Made by a program: the position numbers and the translations under genes | Origin: Cystobacterineae bacterium | GTDB taxonomy: Bacteria; Myxococcota; Myxococcia; Myxococcales; Myxococcaceae | Assembly (NCBI GenBank): GCA_009782175.1 | Contig: WRKR01000011.1 | Coordinates: 1 to 64,000, forward strand | Length of the DNA: 64,000 nt | Direction of reading: 5' to 3' | Shown here: positions 50,779-59,590 of the stretch, piece by piece | Layout of the letters: the number at the start of each line of letters is the position of its first letter | Position numbering within the stretch: the first letter of the stretch is position 1 | Notes under the pieces: model-generated | What the model saw: the letters and a program-made list of their open reading frames with translations, nothing else | Told to the model about the DNA's origin: nothing | Databases searched by the model: none

Positions 50779-53490
50779 ATGAAAGCTCGAAAGCTGCTTG
50801 TTTTTGGAATACTTTTGCCCATAAACATGGCTTGCAACACAGGGGGAATTTTTATAGATGCATGCCGCGTAGGCGACAACAGCTGCCCTGCAGCACACCA
50901 TTGCGTGGGCTTTTGGGGCAACCACCTAGGCTCCGCAGGGAGTTGCCAACCGGAGTTGCCGGAATACCGGTGCCTTGCTGATGATGCAGAATGCCATGAC
51001 ACCCCCGAGTGCCATGTGGGTGACAACAGCTGCCCCGCCGGACAACGCTGCGCAGGCCTTGGCGACAACAAACAAGACGGTGCCCCGGGCACTTGCCAGG
51101 CAACGCCCAATGACACTCCCGAGTGCCATGTGGGCGACAACACATGCGCAGAGGGCTATGTGTGTGAAGGCGCAGGGGCTGCACCTCCAGGAGACGCCGG
51201 CAGCTGCGAGGACATGGCCGAGTGCCGCGTGGGCAGCACCACCAACACCTGCGCTGAAGAGGACAGCTATGCTTGTATAGGCATTGACAGCGCAGAGGAG
51301 GGCGCCCCCGGCACTTGCGAGGACATAGCCGAATGCCGTGTGGGGGAGAGCAACTGCCCGACGGGCCAAAGTTGCATAGGCATACTCCACAACGGGGGTG
51401 GCGCCGCTGGTGTGTGCAGGGATGAAACCCTGGGCGAGGGTTGCGAGGAGGACGCCCATTGCCTCCCTGGGCAGCTTTGTGAGGCCGACGCTGGCGGCAC
51501 AAGCCGGTGTACCCATGGAGAGCGCGACGAAAATGGCCATGTGGTGGCGACACTCAGCAACTTCCAACTCCGCATAGGAGGCCAGCTGATAGTGCCCTTT
51601 CGCCCCCACGGCGCCACACAAGACAACCCAAATGCAGGTTGGGTAGGGGCAGGGGAGGCGGAAATGCGTATATTGGCCAGGGGGCCAGGCGCCAACATGG
51701 GTTTAGAGGTATATATACCCGGTGGACAACTCAACCCCACCGCATGCAGGGCCACCACCATTTGTACAAACCATTGTGAGTGGAGTTGCACCCTGTCCGC
51801 AGGCTGGGCCGGCAGTGGCCCCACAACAGCCATACAAGTGGGTATGGGCCCTATAACTCCACAATTATGGAGTTATAGGGTGAGCACTGCCCCAGGCCTC
51901 CACTTTAATGTGCCCCCCACAGCTATGCTGGGAGAAACCCTCACCCTATGCGTGAGCGCAACCACCACGCAGGCCCCTGTGCAGAGCCTCAATATATGGG
52001 AGGTGGAGTTGGAGGACAGCCCTTTGCCGCCTGCCCCTCCCACCCGCTTGCCCCTGCATTGGAGAGAAACAGTTATAAGCAACAGACAAAAATGCTGGAG
52101 TGCACACCTCCCCTTGAGTTTGGGCTGGCAAGGTACAACCAGGCTGCGGGTTTGGGCGGAGGCCATGGACAGTGCCGGCAACCTCAGCAGCGCACGCTAT
52201 GCGGAGCCCTTAGAGTTAATACGTGTTTCCTGCGCCACAACATTCCCCGGCACGGTGAGTGCGCCTTTAACCTTTATTAATGGCCGCTTGGTTTTTGCCG
52301 TGGACACCCGCCTCCACGTGATGGATGCTGACACTTGCTCCCTGGTGGGCACGCTCAACACAGGCTCCATAAGAGGCCCCATGGTGGCACTGGGGGATGG
52401 GCGTTTGGCGGTGGCCAGCACAGGGCGCGGGGGGCCTCCAGGGCGGCAGACGGCGCGCCTCCTCATGATAAATACGTCAGCACAACCTGTTTTTGCACAA
52501 AATGCTGCAGAAGAGTGTAGCGTTGGAATGGCCGGCACGGATGCTATGGCGCTTTTTGACAAGGGGCTTTCCCTGCTGAGTTTAAGCCCTGTGCGTTATG
52601 CCTCCCCTGCCAACACGGGAAGCAACTCCGTACTGGTGGCCTATGCGCCGGGGGAGGAGGCAAGCCGTTGCATAGGTACCCATGCCATGGGTGCCCCCAT
52701 TGCGCTTGCCTTGGCACAGGCCGACAATGCAGAGGTGCTGGTTGCTTATGGGAATGCGCAGGGAAACACGATCTCTGCGTTGAGGTTTAATGCGCAGAAC
52801 GCCCAATGGGAGAGCGGCAGTTGGGTGGGCAACAATGTTTCCTCAGGAAACCTTTTGGGCATTGCACTGAGCAACCATGGAAGCCTCTGGCTTTCCTCCA
52901 GCACAACCCCTCCTTTTTCCGGGCTGCAATTGTGGCGGCGCTGGGGGGCAGTGCCCACCAACCACTCTTCAGGCAGTTACCGCTTTTTCCCTGCCGCCGT
53001 TGACAGCCAGGGCCGGGCCTATGTTGTGGATTACCGCGCTGTTTCCTCAGGCTCCGCCTATGAGTTAAACCTCTTGCACGCCGACATAGGCGGGCAGATT
53101 GATTTTAGCACAGTGCTGCCCTCAGGCATGGTGAATGACATTGTCGGCAGCCCCATATTGGGGCAACCCCCTTCAGGGGATGAGGCCGACGCTGAGCTAT
53201 ATGTTGTGGGCAGCAACGGCAAAATATTTGCTTTCCGCGCCAATGACGTGGAATGGCTGTGGACAGTTGAGTTGGGCTTTAACATTGCGACCACCGCGCA
53301 GCCCGTGCTGGTGCCCCACGCCGACGGCGGCGGCACTTTATGGCTCGTGGGTGCACAAGGCCAAGTGCGCGGCCTCCGCGTAGCCAGCAACGGGTTAAAC
53401 CGCTCAGCACCCTGGCCCAAAGCCTTCAGGGACAATTGCAACACCAGCAGCAGGTTGATAACGCCAACCAACATGCCGGCATGTTTTTAA
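50779..53490 (+). CDS. Large Cys-rich lipoprotein with beta-propeller region
   Basis: A 903-aa protein starting at ATG 50779 with GGAGGAAGAGG directly upstream. Signal peptide MKARKLLVFGILLPINMAC (likely lipidated Cys19). Residues about 28-265 hold six or seven Cys-rich repeats of the type ECHVGDNSCPAGQRCAG, each with a C...C...C pattern that should form disulphides. A beta-sandwich-like segment (about 270-500) and a propeller-like C-terminus follow, ending APWPKAFRDNCNTSS as in the lipoprotein at 27346. Such proteins are frequent in predatory and gliding Myxococcota lineages; a role in surface adhesion is inference only. Confidence 0.75.
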   Translation: MKARKLLVFGILLPINMACNTGGIFIDACRVGDNSCPAAHHCVGFWGNHLGSAGSCQPELPEYRCLADDAECHDTPECHVGDNSCPAGQRCAGLGDNKQDGAPGTCQATPNDTPECHVGDNTCAEGYVCEGAGAAPPGDAGSCEDMAECRVGSTTNTCAEEDSYACIGIDSAEEGAPGTCEDIAECRVGESNCPTGQSCIGILHNGGGAAGVCRDETLGEGCEEDAHCLPGQLCEADAGGTSRCTHGERDENGHVVATLSNFQLRIGGQLIVPFRPHGATQDNPNAGWVGAGEAEMRILARGPGANMGLEVYIPGGQLNPTACRATTICTNHCEWSCTLSAGWAGSGPTTAIQVGMGPITPQLWSYRVSTAPGLHFNVPPTAMLGETLTLCVSATTTQAPVQSLNIWEVELEDSPLPPAPPTRLPLHWRETVISNRQKCWSAHLPLSLGWQGTTRLRVWAEAMDSAGNLSSARYAEPLELIRVSCATTFPGTVSAPLTFINGRLVFAVDTRLHVMDADTCSLVGTLNTGSIRGPMVALGDGRLAVASTGRGGPPGRQTARLLMINTSAQPVFAQNAAEECSVGMAGTDAMALFDKGLSLLSLSPVRYASPANTGSNSVLVAYAPGEEASRCIGTHAMGAPIALALAQADNAEVLVAYGNAQGNTISALRFNAQNAQWESGSWVGNNVSSGNLLGIALSNHGSLWLSSSTTPPFSGLQLWRRWGAVPTNHSSGSYRFFPAAVDSQGRAYVVDYRAVSSGSAYELNLLHADIGGQIDFSTVLPSGMVNDIVGSPILGQPPSGDEADAELYVVGSNGKIFAFRANDVEWLWTVELGFNIATTAQPVLVPHADGGGTLWLVGAQGQVRGLRVASNGLNRSAPWPKAFRDNCNTSSRLITPTNMPACF

Positions 53491-53650
53491 GGAGCGTCCC
53501 CCTTCCACAGGCTGTTGGCTTTTGCATTTTTGCATTTTTGTTTTTTATGAGCCCTTTCATGCTAAACCGGTTTCCAGTTGGATTGAGCTTAGAGGTCGGT
53601 TTCCATGGGACAGGAGGCAAGAGGCAGACGAGGCTTTGGCGAGGAACATT

Positions 53651-54292
53651 ATGTATAGGTTTTCTCTCTTCTCTTTTGCCTCTTTGTTGGCGGCTTGTTT
53701 TTTGCCGGCCTGTCCTTCAGGCTGTGAGAAAAACCCTCCAACAGCTTTTGCCCCACCGGAGTTGCCCAAGGCGTTGCCCCCCCCTCTCCCGCCAGTTTCC
53801 CCTGAGGCAGCAGAAGCTGAAGAGGAAGCCATGGGGCCCTTGCTCAGAGAGCCCAGCATGGAGGAGTTTCAGGCTTTGGGCATTGTTTTGTCCCCCAAAC
53901 ACGAGGAAATAACCAAGGCATTCCACGAGGCCCTCAACACCCTGGGGCAGAGGGAGTTGAAGGCATTGGCCATAGAGTTGGAGCGGCTTTCCACAGAAAA
54001 CCCCTGGCATTTTTTGGCAGAGTCGGCCTCTTTTGCGGCCATTGCCAGCTGGCAGGCCCTGGGGGAGTGCGAGAGCATACTCAAGGCAGGGTTGAGCTTT
54101 GTCCAAGCTTGGCCTCAGGGGGCCTATGCGCCTGAGGTGTGGTTATACATGGCTTTTTGCCAGCAGCAGGTGGGGCAAAGAGCAGAATTTGAAGAGACTT
54201 TGAGGTTTATAGCCGAGCACTACCCCCACATGCCGGCAGGCCCCAAGGCACGCATAGAGTTGGGTTTGCCGGATAGTGTTAACAGGCCCTAA
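53651..54292 (+). CDS. Lipoprotein with helical C-terminal domain
   Basis: A 213-aa protein with lipobox LAAC16 after a short signal; ATG 53651 has GAGGA 7 nt upstream, better than the start at 53522. A Pro/Glu-rich linker (about 26-60) leads to a helical domain of about 150 residues with TPR-like spacing (ECESILKAGLSFVQAWPQGAYAPEVWLYMAFCQQQVGQRAEFEETLRFI). No specific family recognised. Lies between the Cys-rich lipoprotein and the LysM protein, same strand. Confidence 0.75.
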   Translation: MYRFSLFSFASLLAACFLPACPSGCEKNPPTAFAPPELPKALPPPLPPVSPEAAEAEEEAMGPLLREPSMEEFQALGIVLSPKHEEITKAFHEALNTLGQRELKALAIELERLSTENPWHFLAESASFAAIASWQALGECESILKAGLSFVQAWPQGAYAPEVWLYMAFCQQQVGQRAEFEETLRFIAEHYPHMPAGPKARIELGLPDSVNRP

Positions 54293-54420
54293 AGCTTGCC
54301 TCATACATACGCGCGGCTGAAGTGCCAAACGCAACACAAAGTGGGCACTCTCTGGGGGGCAGAGGCGTGGCCCTTTGAAAAAACCTGGGGTTTAAGAGGC
54401 CAGGGCATTAATGAATTGGC

Positions 54421-55461
54421 ATGAAGCATTGCTTGGGTGCCTTTTTTATTGGAATACTGTTGAGTTTTTCTGTGCAGGCGCAAAACACTTTTTCTTCCCA
54501 GGAGGGCGGCGTACAAACTCTGCCCGAAGGGGGCATACATAAGGTGGCAGAAGGAGACACACTGTGGAGCTTGGCAGAAACCTATTTGGGGGACTCGGCA
54601 GAGTGGCTTGGCTTGTGGGCGGCCAATGAGCAAATTGAAAACCCGAATTGGATTTATCCAGGTGAGGTGGTTTATTTAAAACCCCCTCTGCCAGCGGACG
54701 AAAGCCCTGTGGTGGAGCCCCCCAACACCCCACAGCCCAACAGGCTTATAGAGAGGCCCGCAGATTTGCCCTCCCTCATTGCCGTTGATACGCTGATAAC
54801 CCCAGAGCCCATTGAAGGGTGGGGCAGCATTGAAAGCTCCATCTCCCAGTCCGAAATGCTCTCCCCCTTGGATGACATACACATAAAACTCAAACAGGAG
54901 AGCAGGGCACAAGCAGGTGAAACCTTTTTGATTTTTAGAAAGCAAGGAAAGCTTAAACACCCCAAAACGGGTGAGTTTTTGGGCCATGTCAGCACTGTCG
55001 TCGGGGCAGCGCGCCTCTATTCCCGAGAGGGACAGCATGCCATGGCAAAAATTATAAGGGCCAACGCGGAGGTTTTGCGTGGGGACATGTTGGGGCCCAT
55101 GGGGGAAAGCAATATACGTCCAGTTTATATGCGGAAAAATGAGAAGAATATGGAGGGCTGGGTGGTGGCGACGGAGCCTTTGGCTTCTACCATGGCCGGC
55201 ATACAATACCTCATTTTTGTAGACAAGGGTGCAGCGGACGGCGTTGTGCCCGGCAACCGTTTCCACATTATGCGCCAACAAGACGGCCTAAGCCTCCAAA
55301 CTGTGCTGAGCCCCGCAACAACAGACGAGGAGCTTCCCAAACAAGCCATTGGCTTTTGCACCATTATAGACGTTAAATCCAAGGTGAGCTGCTGCCTGCT
55401 GATACATGCCTCCCGTGAAATTGTCCCCGGTGACAAAGTGGAAATGCGCAACGAGAGTTGA
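54421..55461 (+). CDS. Secreted LysM-domain protein
   Basis: A 346-aa protein with signal peptide (GAFFIGILLSFSVQAQ) and an N-terminal LysM domain (HKVAEGDTLWSLAETYLGDSAEWLGLWAAN ... NWIYPGEVVYL), which binds peptidoglycan. A Pro-rich linker and a beta-rich C-terminal domain with VDKGAADGVVPGNRFHIMRQ, a FlgT/CsgG-like 'DxGxxxGV..G' pattern, follow. This layout is common in delta-group envelope proteins; function is not known. Followed 7 bp later by palindromic repeat copy C. Confidence 0.8.
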   Translation: MKHCLGAFFIGILLSFSVQAQNTFSSQEGGVQTLPEGGIHKVAEGDTLWSLAETYLGDSAEWLGLWAANEQIENPNWIYPGEVVYLKPPLPADESPVVEPPNTPQPNRLIERPADLPSLIAVDTLITPEPIEGWGSIESSISQSEMLSPLDDIHIKLKQESRAQAGETFLIFRKQGKLKHPKTGEFLGHVSTVVGAARLYSREGQHAMAKIIRANAEVLRGDMLGPMGESNIRPVYMRKNEKNMEGWVVATEPLASTMAGIQYLIFVDKGAADGVVPGNRFHIMRQQDGLSLQTVLSPATTDEELPKQAIGFCTIIDVKSKVSCCLLIHASREIVPGDKVEMRNES

Positions 55462-55861
55462 GCTGGGCTAGACCGCTTCCACTTTGACATGATCTCTTCG
55501 TTGGACTCGTTTTTGTTCGGGTCATGCACTTAAGTGCACTCCCCTCACAAAAGCCTCGCCCGCCTCGACCTCATGTCAAATTGAAACCGGTCTGGAGAAT
55601 CAAATCAGTTCTAAGTAAAACCAGGCTAGCTGCACGGCGGGCTTTAAACCCTGTTTTTTTAGGCCACGCCGGCTGGGGGCCGGCGAAGCGCGCTTGGGCA
55701 AGTGGCTCCCGCCTACAAAAAAACCCGCCCCCAAAGGGGGAAAAAAGGTTTTAAAAACTCCTTCATAGAAGTGAAAAAAAACCTTCGGGGCTGGGGCATT
55801 GAAAAAGAAAAGTGGCAATTTTTTGCCCATTGTGCTTCTGCATGGCAACCGAAAGGAGCAT
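55462..55861. other. Intergenic region: repeat copy C and GC hairpins
   Basis: 400 bp between the LysM gene and hisA. After the repeat (55468-55620) come two GC hairpins: CGCCGGC/GCCGGCG (55667-55685) and CCCCC/GGGGG (55728-55740). Read on the minus strand the second is followed by CGGGTTTTTTT and looks like a terminator, though no minus gene is near. Frames here carry no credible protein. Confidence 0.5.
55468..55620 (+). repeat. Dispersed palindromic repeat, copy C
   Basis: The most complete copy: left end CTAGACCGCTTCCACTTTGA, internal palindrome TGCACTTAAGTGCA (55525-55538), right end ATGTCAAATTGAAACCGGTC up to 55594, then the tail ATCAGTTCTAAGTAAAA shared with copy B. The two ends are inverted repeats with three mismatches in about 23 bp. 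No ORF. Confidence 0.8.
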
Positions 55862-56557
55862 ATGCACATTATTCCCGCCATTGACTTGTTGGAAGGCAAA
55901 GCTGTGCGCCTCTTTCAGGGCAAGCGCGAAAGGGCCGAGGTGGTGGGCCTCCCACTGGAGTTGGCCAAACGCTTTGCCGATGAGGGCGCTGCCCTCTTGC
56001 ACGTGGTCGACTTGAGCGGTGCCTTCGCCGAAAAACCTTTCCACCTGAAACTGGTTGAGCAGCTGGCCAACATTTTGCCTGTGCAAATAGGCGGTGGCAT
56101 CCGCACACGTGAAGACATGGATGCCTTTCGCAACGCTGGAAGCCGTTGGGTTATTGTAGGCACACTCGCCACCAGCAACCTGCAGGGCCTTGTGGAGTTG
56201 GGCCTGGAGGATGTGGTTGTGGCCGTTGATGTGAAGGGTGGCAAAGTGGCCATAAAGGCCTGGCAGGAAGCCTCGGCCCTGGAGCCTGTGCCCTTCGTGA
56301 AAGAGCTGCTTTCCTTGGGCGTTAAACGTATTCTCTGCACCACCGTAGAAAAAGATGGCACCTTGGAGGGGCCGGATTTCGCCACGTTGCGCGATATTTC
56401 CCAAGTTGGCGTCCCCACCATTGCCTCCGGTGGCATTTCCTCTCTTGACGACTTGCTTCAACTGTCTCAAATTAACGGCATTGAAAGTGCCATTGTGGGC
56501 AAGGCCCTCTATACGGGAGCCTTCACCTATGCCCAAGCCAGAAAGGCCCTCCTATGA
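55862..56557 (+). CDS. hisA: Phosphoribosylformimino-5-aminoimidazole carboxamide ribotide isomerase
   Basis: Isomerises ProFAR to PRFAR in histidine synthesis. The 231-aa TIM barrel has MHIIPAIDLLEGKAVRLFQG (catalytic Asp near 8), VVVAVDVKGGKVAIKAW (second catalytic Asp) and the C-terminal phosphate loops GVPTIASGGISSLDDL. ATG 55862 has AAAGGAG immediately upstream; the earlier start at 55799 adds non-homologous residues. Overlaps hisF by 4 nt. First gene of the hisA-hisF-hisIE operon. Confidence 0.95.
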   Translation: MHIIPAIDLLEGKAVRLFQGKRERAEVVGLPLELAKRFADEGAALLHVVDLSGAFAEKPFHLKLVEQLANILPVQIGGGIRTREDMDAFRNAGSRWVIVGTLATSNLQGLVELGLEDVVVAVDVKGGKVAIKAWQEASALEPVPFVKELLSLGVKRILCTTVEKDGTLEGPDFATLRDISQVGVPTIASGGISSLDDLLQLSQINGIESAIVGKALYTGAFTYAQARKALL

Positions 56558-57333
56558 AACTTAGAAAAGTCATTCCCTGTCTCGATATTAATGATGGCCG
56601 CGTTGTCAAAGGTGTACGCTTTGAGGAGTTGCGTGATGCGGGAGACCCCATTGCCCAAGCCCAAACTTATGAAATGTGGGGTGCCGATGCCCTCTGCCTC
56701 CTCGACATTACGGCCACCATTGAAAACCGCGCCCCTTTTGTGCAGTTGGTGGCCCAGGTGAGCAAAACCATACAAATACCCATTGTGGTAGGTGGGGGCA
56801 TACGCCATGGGGAGGATGTGCGCGCATTGCTGGAGGCGGGTGCAAGCCAGGTTTCCCTGGCCTCCTCCGCTGTGGACAACCCCAAACTCCTGGAGTCCCT
56901 CGCCAAACAACATGGCAGCCAGCGTATTATATTAGCCGTGGATGCAGGCTATGACAGCGAGGGGGTGGCGCGAGTATATACGCACGGAGGGAAGAAGGCG
57001 ACGGCGCTGGAGGTGGTGGCCTGGTGTCAGGAGGCCCAAAAACTGGGCGTAGGCGAAATTCTCCTCACCAGCATTGACAAAGACGGAACGCAGACGGGTT
57101 TTGATATTCCGCTTTTGGAGCGCGTATGCCAGGCCGTGCCTTTGCCCGTTATTGCCAGCGGCGGCGCCGGCAAGGTAGAGCATTTTGTTGAAGCCTTCAA
57201 AGCCGGAGCCCAAAGTGTTTTGGCCGCCTCGTTGTTCCACTTCCGCACGCTCAGCATTGACGGCGTTAAGGCGGCCTGCGAGAAGGCCGGCTTTGAAATG
57301 CAGCGCAAAACGGTGTTTTCCGCGCGGCCATAA
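56554..57333 (+). CDS. hisF: Imidazole glycerol phosphate synthase subunit HisF
   Basis: Cyclase subunit that turns PRFAR and ammonia into imidazole glycerol phosphate and AICAR. The 259-aa barrel has RKVIPCLDINDGRVVKGVRF (catalytic Asp near 11), GADALCLLDITATIENRAPF, ILAVDAGYDSEG and ILLTSIDKDGTQTGFDIPLL (second Asp). Translationally coupled to hisA; its partner hisH is not in the window, so it must be encoded elsewhere. Confidence 0.95.
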   Translation: MKLRKVIPCLDINDGRVVKGVRFEELRDAGDPIAQAQTYEMWGADALCLLDITATIENRAPFVQLVAQVSKTIQIPIVVGGGIRHGEDVRALLEAGASQVSLASSAVDNPKLLESLAKQHGSQRIILAVDAGYDSEGVARVYTHGGKKATALEVVAWCQEAQKLGVGEILLTSIDKDGTQTGFDIPLLERVCQAVPLPVIASGGAGKVEHFVEAFKAGAQSVLAASLFHFRTLSIDGVKAACEKAGFEMQRKTVFSARP

Positions 57334-57374
57334 TATACGGCGACAACTGCATAAAGCAATAAACGCATAAAGCC

Positions 57375-57989
57375 ATGACTGCCGCCTCCGCCCTCAAAAC
57401 ATATTTTAATGCCGAGGACATATGCTTTGGCGAAGGCGGCCTTATTCCCGCCATTATACAACACGCCCTGAGTGGTGAAGTGTTGATGATGGCCTATATG
57501 AATGCCCAAAGCCTCCAAAAAACCCTGGACACCGGCCGCACCTGGTTTTTCAGCCGCAGCCGCAAGCAACTGTGGAACAAGGGCGAAAGCTCAGGCCACT
57601 TCCAGGAGGTGGTTTCCATAGAGGCCGACTGTGACAGAGACAGCCTGTTGGTGCGCGTCCTCCCACATGGGCCTGCCTGCCACAAGCTGACGCGCAGTTG
57701 TTTTCCCCACTCTGCCCCCAGCCTCCTTGCGTTGGATGACGTCCTCGCCCAGCGCATGGCCGCGGCAGACGCCTCAAGCTATACGCATAAGCTGCTTGGC
57801 AATGAGAACCTGCGCCTTAAAAAACTGGGTGAAGAGACGGTGGAGCTGGTCATGGCGCTTGTGCAAAAGGACAAGGAGCGTGCTGCTCAAGAGGGGGGGG
57901 ATTTGCTCTATCATCTCCTGGTGGCTTTGCGGGGGGTAGGGGCCAACCTAGAGGCCCTTCTAGAGGTATTGGCAGGACGAGCAAAATAA
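57375..57989 (+). CDS. hisIE: Bifunctional phosphoribosyl-AMP cyclohydrolase / phosphoribosyl-ATP pyrophosphatase
   Basis: Carries out the second and third steps of histidine synthesis. In the 204-aa protein, the HisI half (to about 110) has [39 protein letters not shown] and [13 protein letters not shown], with metal-binding Asp/Cys residues; the HisE half (about 120-204) has [17 protein letters not shown] and [13 protein letters not shown]. Lies 41 bp after hisF in the same operon. Confidence 0.95.
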   Translation: MTAASALKTYFNAEDICFGEGGLIPAIIQHALSGEVLMMAYMNAQSLQKTLDTGRTWFFSRSRKQLWNKGESSGHFQEVVSIEADCDRDSLLVRVLPHGPACHKLTRSCFPHSAPSLLALDDVLAQRMAAADASSYTHKLLGNENLRLKKLGEETVELVMALVQKDKERAAQEGGDLLYHLLVALRGVGANLEALLEVLAGRAK

Positions 57990-58079
57990 GGCGGGGGGTT
58001 TTTGCCTATGGGCGAAAAGTGCCGCCTGGGACAAGAAGAGCTTTTGAGGCTCTGAAGTGAAGGCAACGGCAACAAGCTC

Positions 58080-59357
58080 ATGCAGAAACAGGTTTTGGGT
58101 GCAATGGAACAGGTGAAGAACAACGCATATGAGGCCACAAAGGCAATGGTTCAAAACCGCTGTGACGAGGAAAAACCCAGCAGGGAGGCTGGCGGGGGCG
58201 ACAAAGAGGCTTTGGAAAATTTTATAGGTGCTGCCCATTTGGAGGACAGGGAGACGCAATATCACCTGGGCATCATCTATGAGTATATATTTGAGGACTA
58301 TGAAAAAGCGGTGGAATGGCTCAGCAAAGCCGCGGAGACGAAGCATGTGGAGGCGCTTTTTCGCCTGGGAGAAATATATTCAAAGGGCCAAGGCGTGCCT
58401 GTAGATCTGCAGCGGGCCATGGAGTGTTATTCCAAAGCCATCAACAAGGGGCATGTGGAAGCTCACTTCAAACTTGGCCTCATGCATGAGTCAGCTGAAG
58501 ATCACAAGCTGGCCGTGAGAAGGTTTAAGAAGGCTGCAGAAATGGGGCATGCGGAGGCTCAATTTCACCTTGGAAAAATGTATTATGAGGGGAGAAGCGT
58601 CATCATCAACAAGCCCAGGGGCTTCCAGCTTTTGCGTGAGGCCAGCAAAAATGGGCATAGGGAAGCTGTCCAGCTATATGAGCAAGCTCGTGAAGAAGTT
58701 TCCAAAAATGCTCCTGCGAAGGTGGTGTTGACGGAAGCCGACAAAAAGCTTTTGGAAGGCCTGAAAAAATCCGCGGAAGAGGGCTGTGTAGAGTCCCAAT
58801 GGAAGCTTGGCGGGCTATATAGGGAGGGCCTTAAAATAGAGAAAAACTTAAAGAGCTCCAATAAGTGGTATGAAAAAGCGGCCAGAGGCCTGGCAAAGCT
58901 TGCCATGAAGGAGAATGCGGATGCACAGCGGAAGCTTGCCGAAATATATAAAGATGGCCTGGGCTCACCCAAGGACAATGAGCTCTCCATGGCATGGTAT
59001 AAAAAAGCCACAGACTCCTATATGAAGCTTGCGGAGCAAGGAGATGTAGAAGCCCAATATAGGCTGGGAGAAATTTATCTCAAAGGCCGCGTGCTCGACA
59101 AAGATCGCCCCAAAGCCATGGAATGGTTTGCAAAAGCAGCCGAACAAGGGCATGCGCAAGCTCAATATTATATCGGCAAAATGTATGCGAGGGGCGAAAG
59201 CATCCCCAAGGACACCTCCAAAGCCATGGAGTGGTATACCAAAGCCGCCAAGCAGGGACATGCCAAGGCTGAACTCTATCTCAAAAAAATATGCCTCGAA
59301 GAAGCGGAGAACGTTCCAGAAAAGCAAAAAAACAAACGCGCCCACCCCCACCATTAA
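58080..59357 (+). CDS. Cytoplasmic Sel1-repeat protein
   Basis: A 425-aa protein without a signal peptide; nine or so Sel1-like repeats (e.g. AEQGDVEAQYRLGEIYLKGR, AEQGHAQAQYYIGKMYARGE) cover most of its length. A spacer (about 210-235) splits two repeat blocks. Start ATG 58080 lacks a good ribosome-binding site; ATG 58104 is an alternative. Sel1 proteins mediate contacts, and some are immunity proteins of secreted lipases. Here it lies 233 bp before a lipase gene on the same strand, which is suggestive only. Confidence 0.8.
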   Translation: MQKQVLGAMEQVKNNAYEATKAMVQNRCDEEKPSREAGGGDKEALENFIGAAHLEDRETQYHLGIIYEYIFEDYEKAVEWLSKAAETKHVEALFRLGEIYSKGQGVPVDLQRAMECYSKAINKGHVEAHFKLGLMHESAEDHKLAVRRFKKAAEMGHAEAQFHLGKMYYEGRSVIINKPRGFQLLREASKNGHREAVQLYEQAREEVSKNAPAKVVLTEADKKLLEGLKKSAEEGCVESQWKLGGLYREGLKIEKNLKSSNKWYEKAARGLAKLAMKENADAQRKLAEIYKDGLGSPKDNELSMAWYKKATDSYMKLAEQGDVEAQYRLGEIYLKGRVLDKDRPKAMEWFAKAAEQGHAQAQYYIGKMYARGESIPKDTSKAMEWYTKAAKQGHAKAELYLKKICLEEAENVPEKQKNKRAHPHH

Positions 59358-59590
59358 CTCCCTCCAATGCACAAAGAATGCCATATTCTGCCCCACTGCA
59401 CGGGAGTGCGGCCTGGGTTGAAAGCCAGCGTTATAGCCCAGGGGGAACGGCCTAAAGAAAATAACCGTATTAATATCCAAGTGTTTTGCGCCACCTGAAA
59501 GAAATTTTTCAATTTTAGCAACTTTGTGTATGGGGTGCAGATAATAGACAAGAGTCTTACTTTTACTTCTTTTTGATGAGGCTAGAGGCC

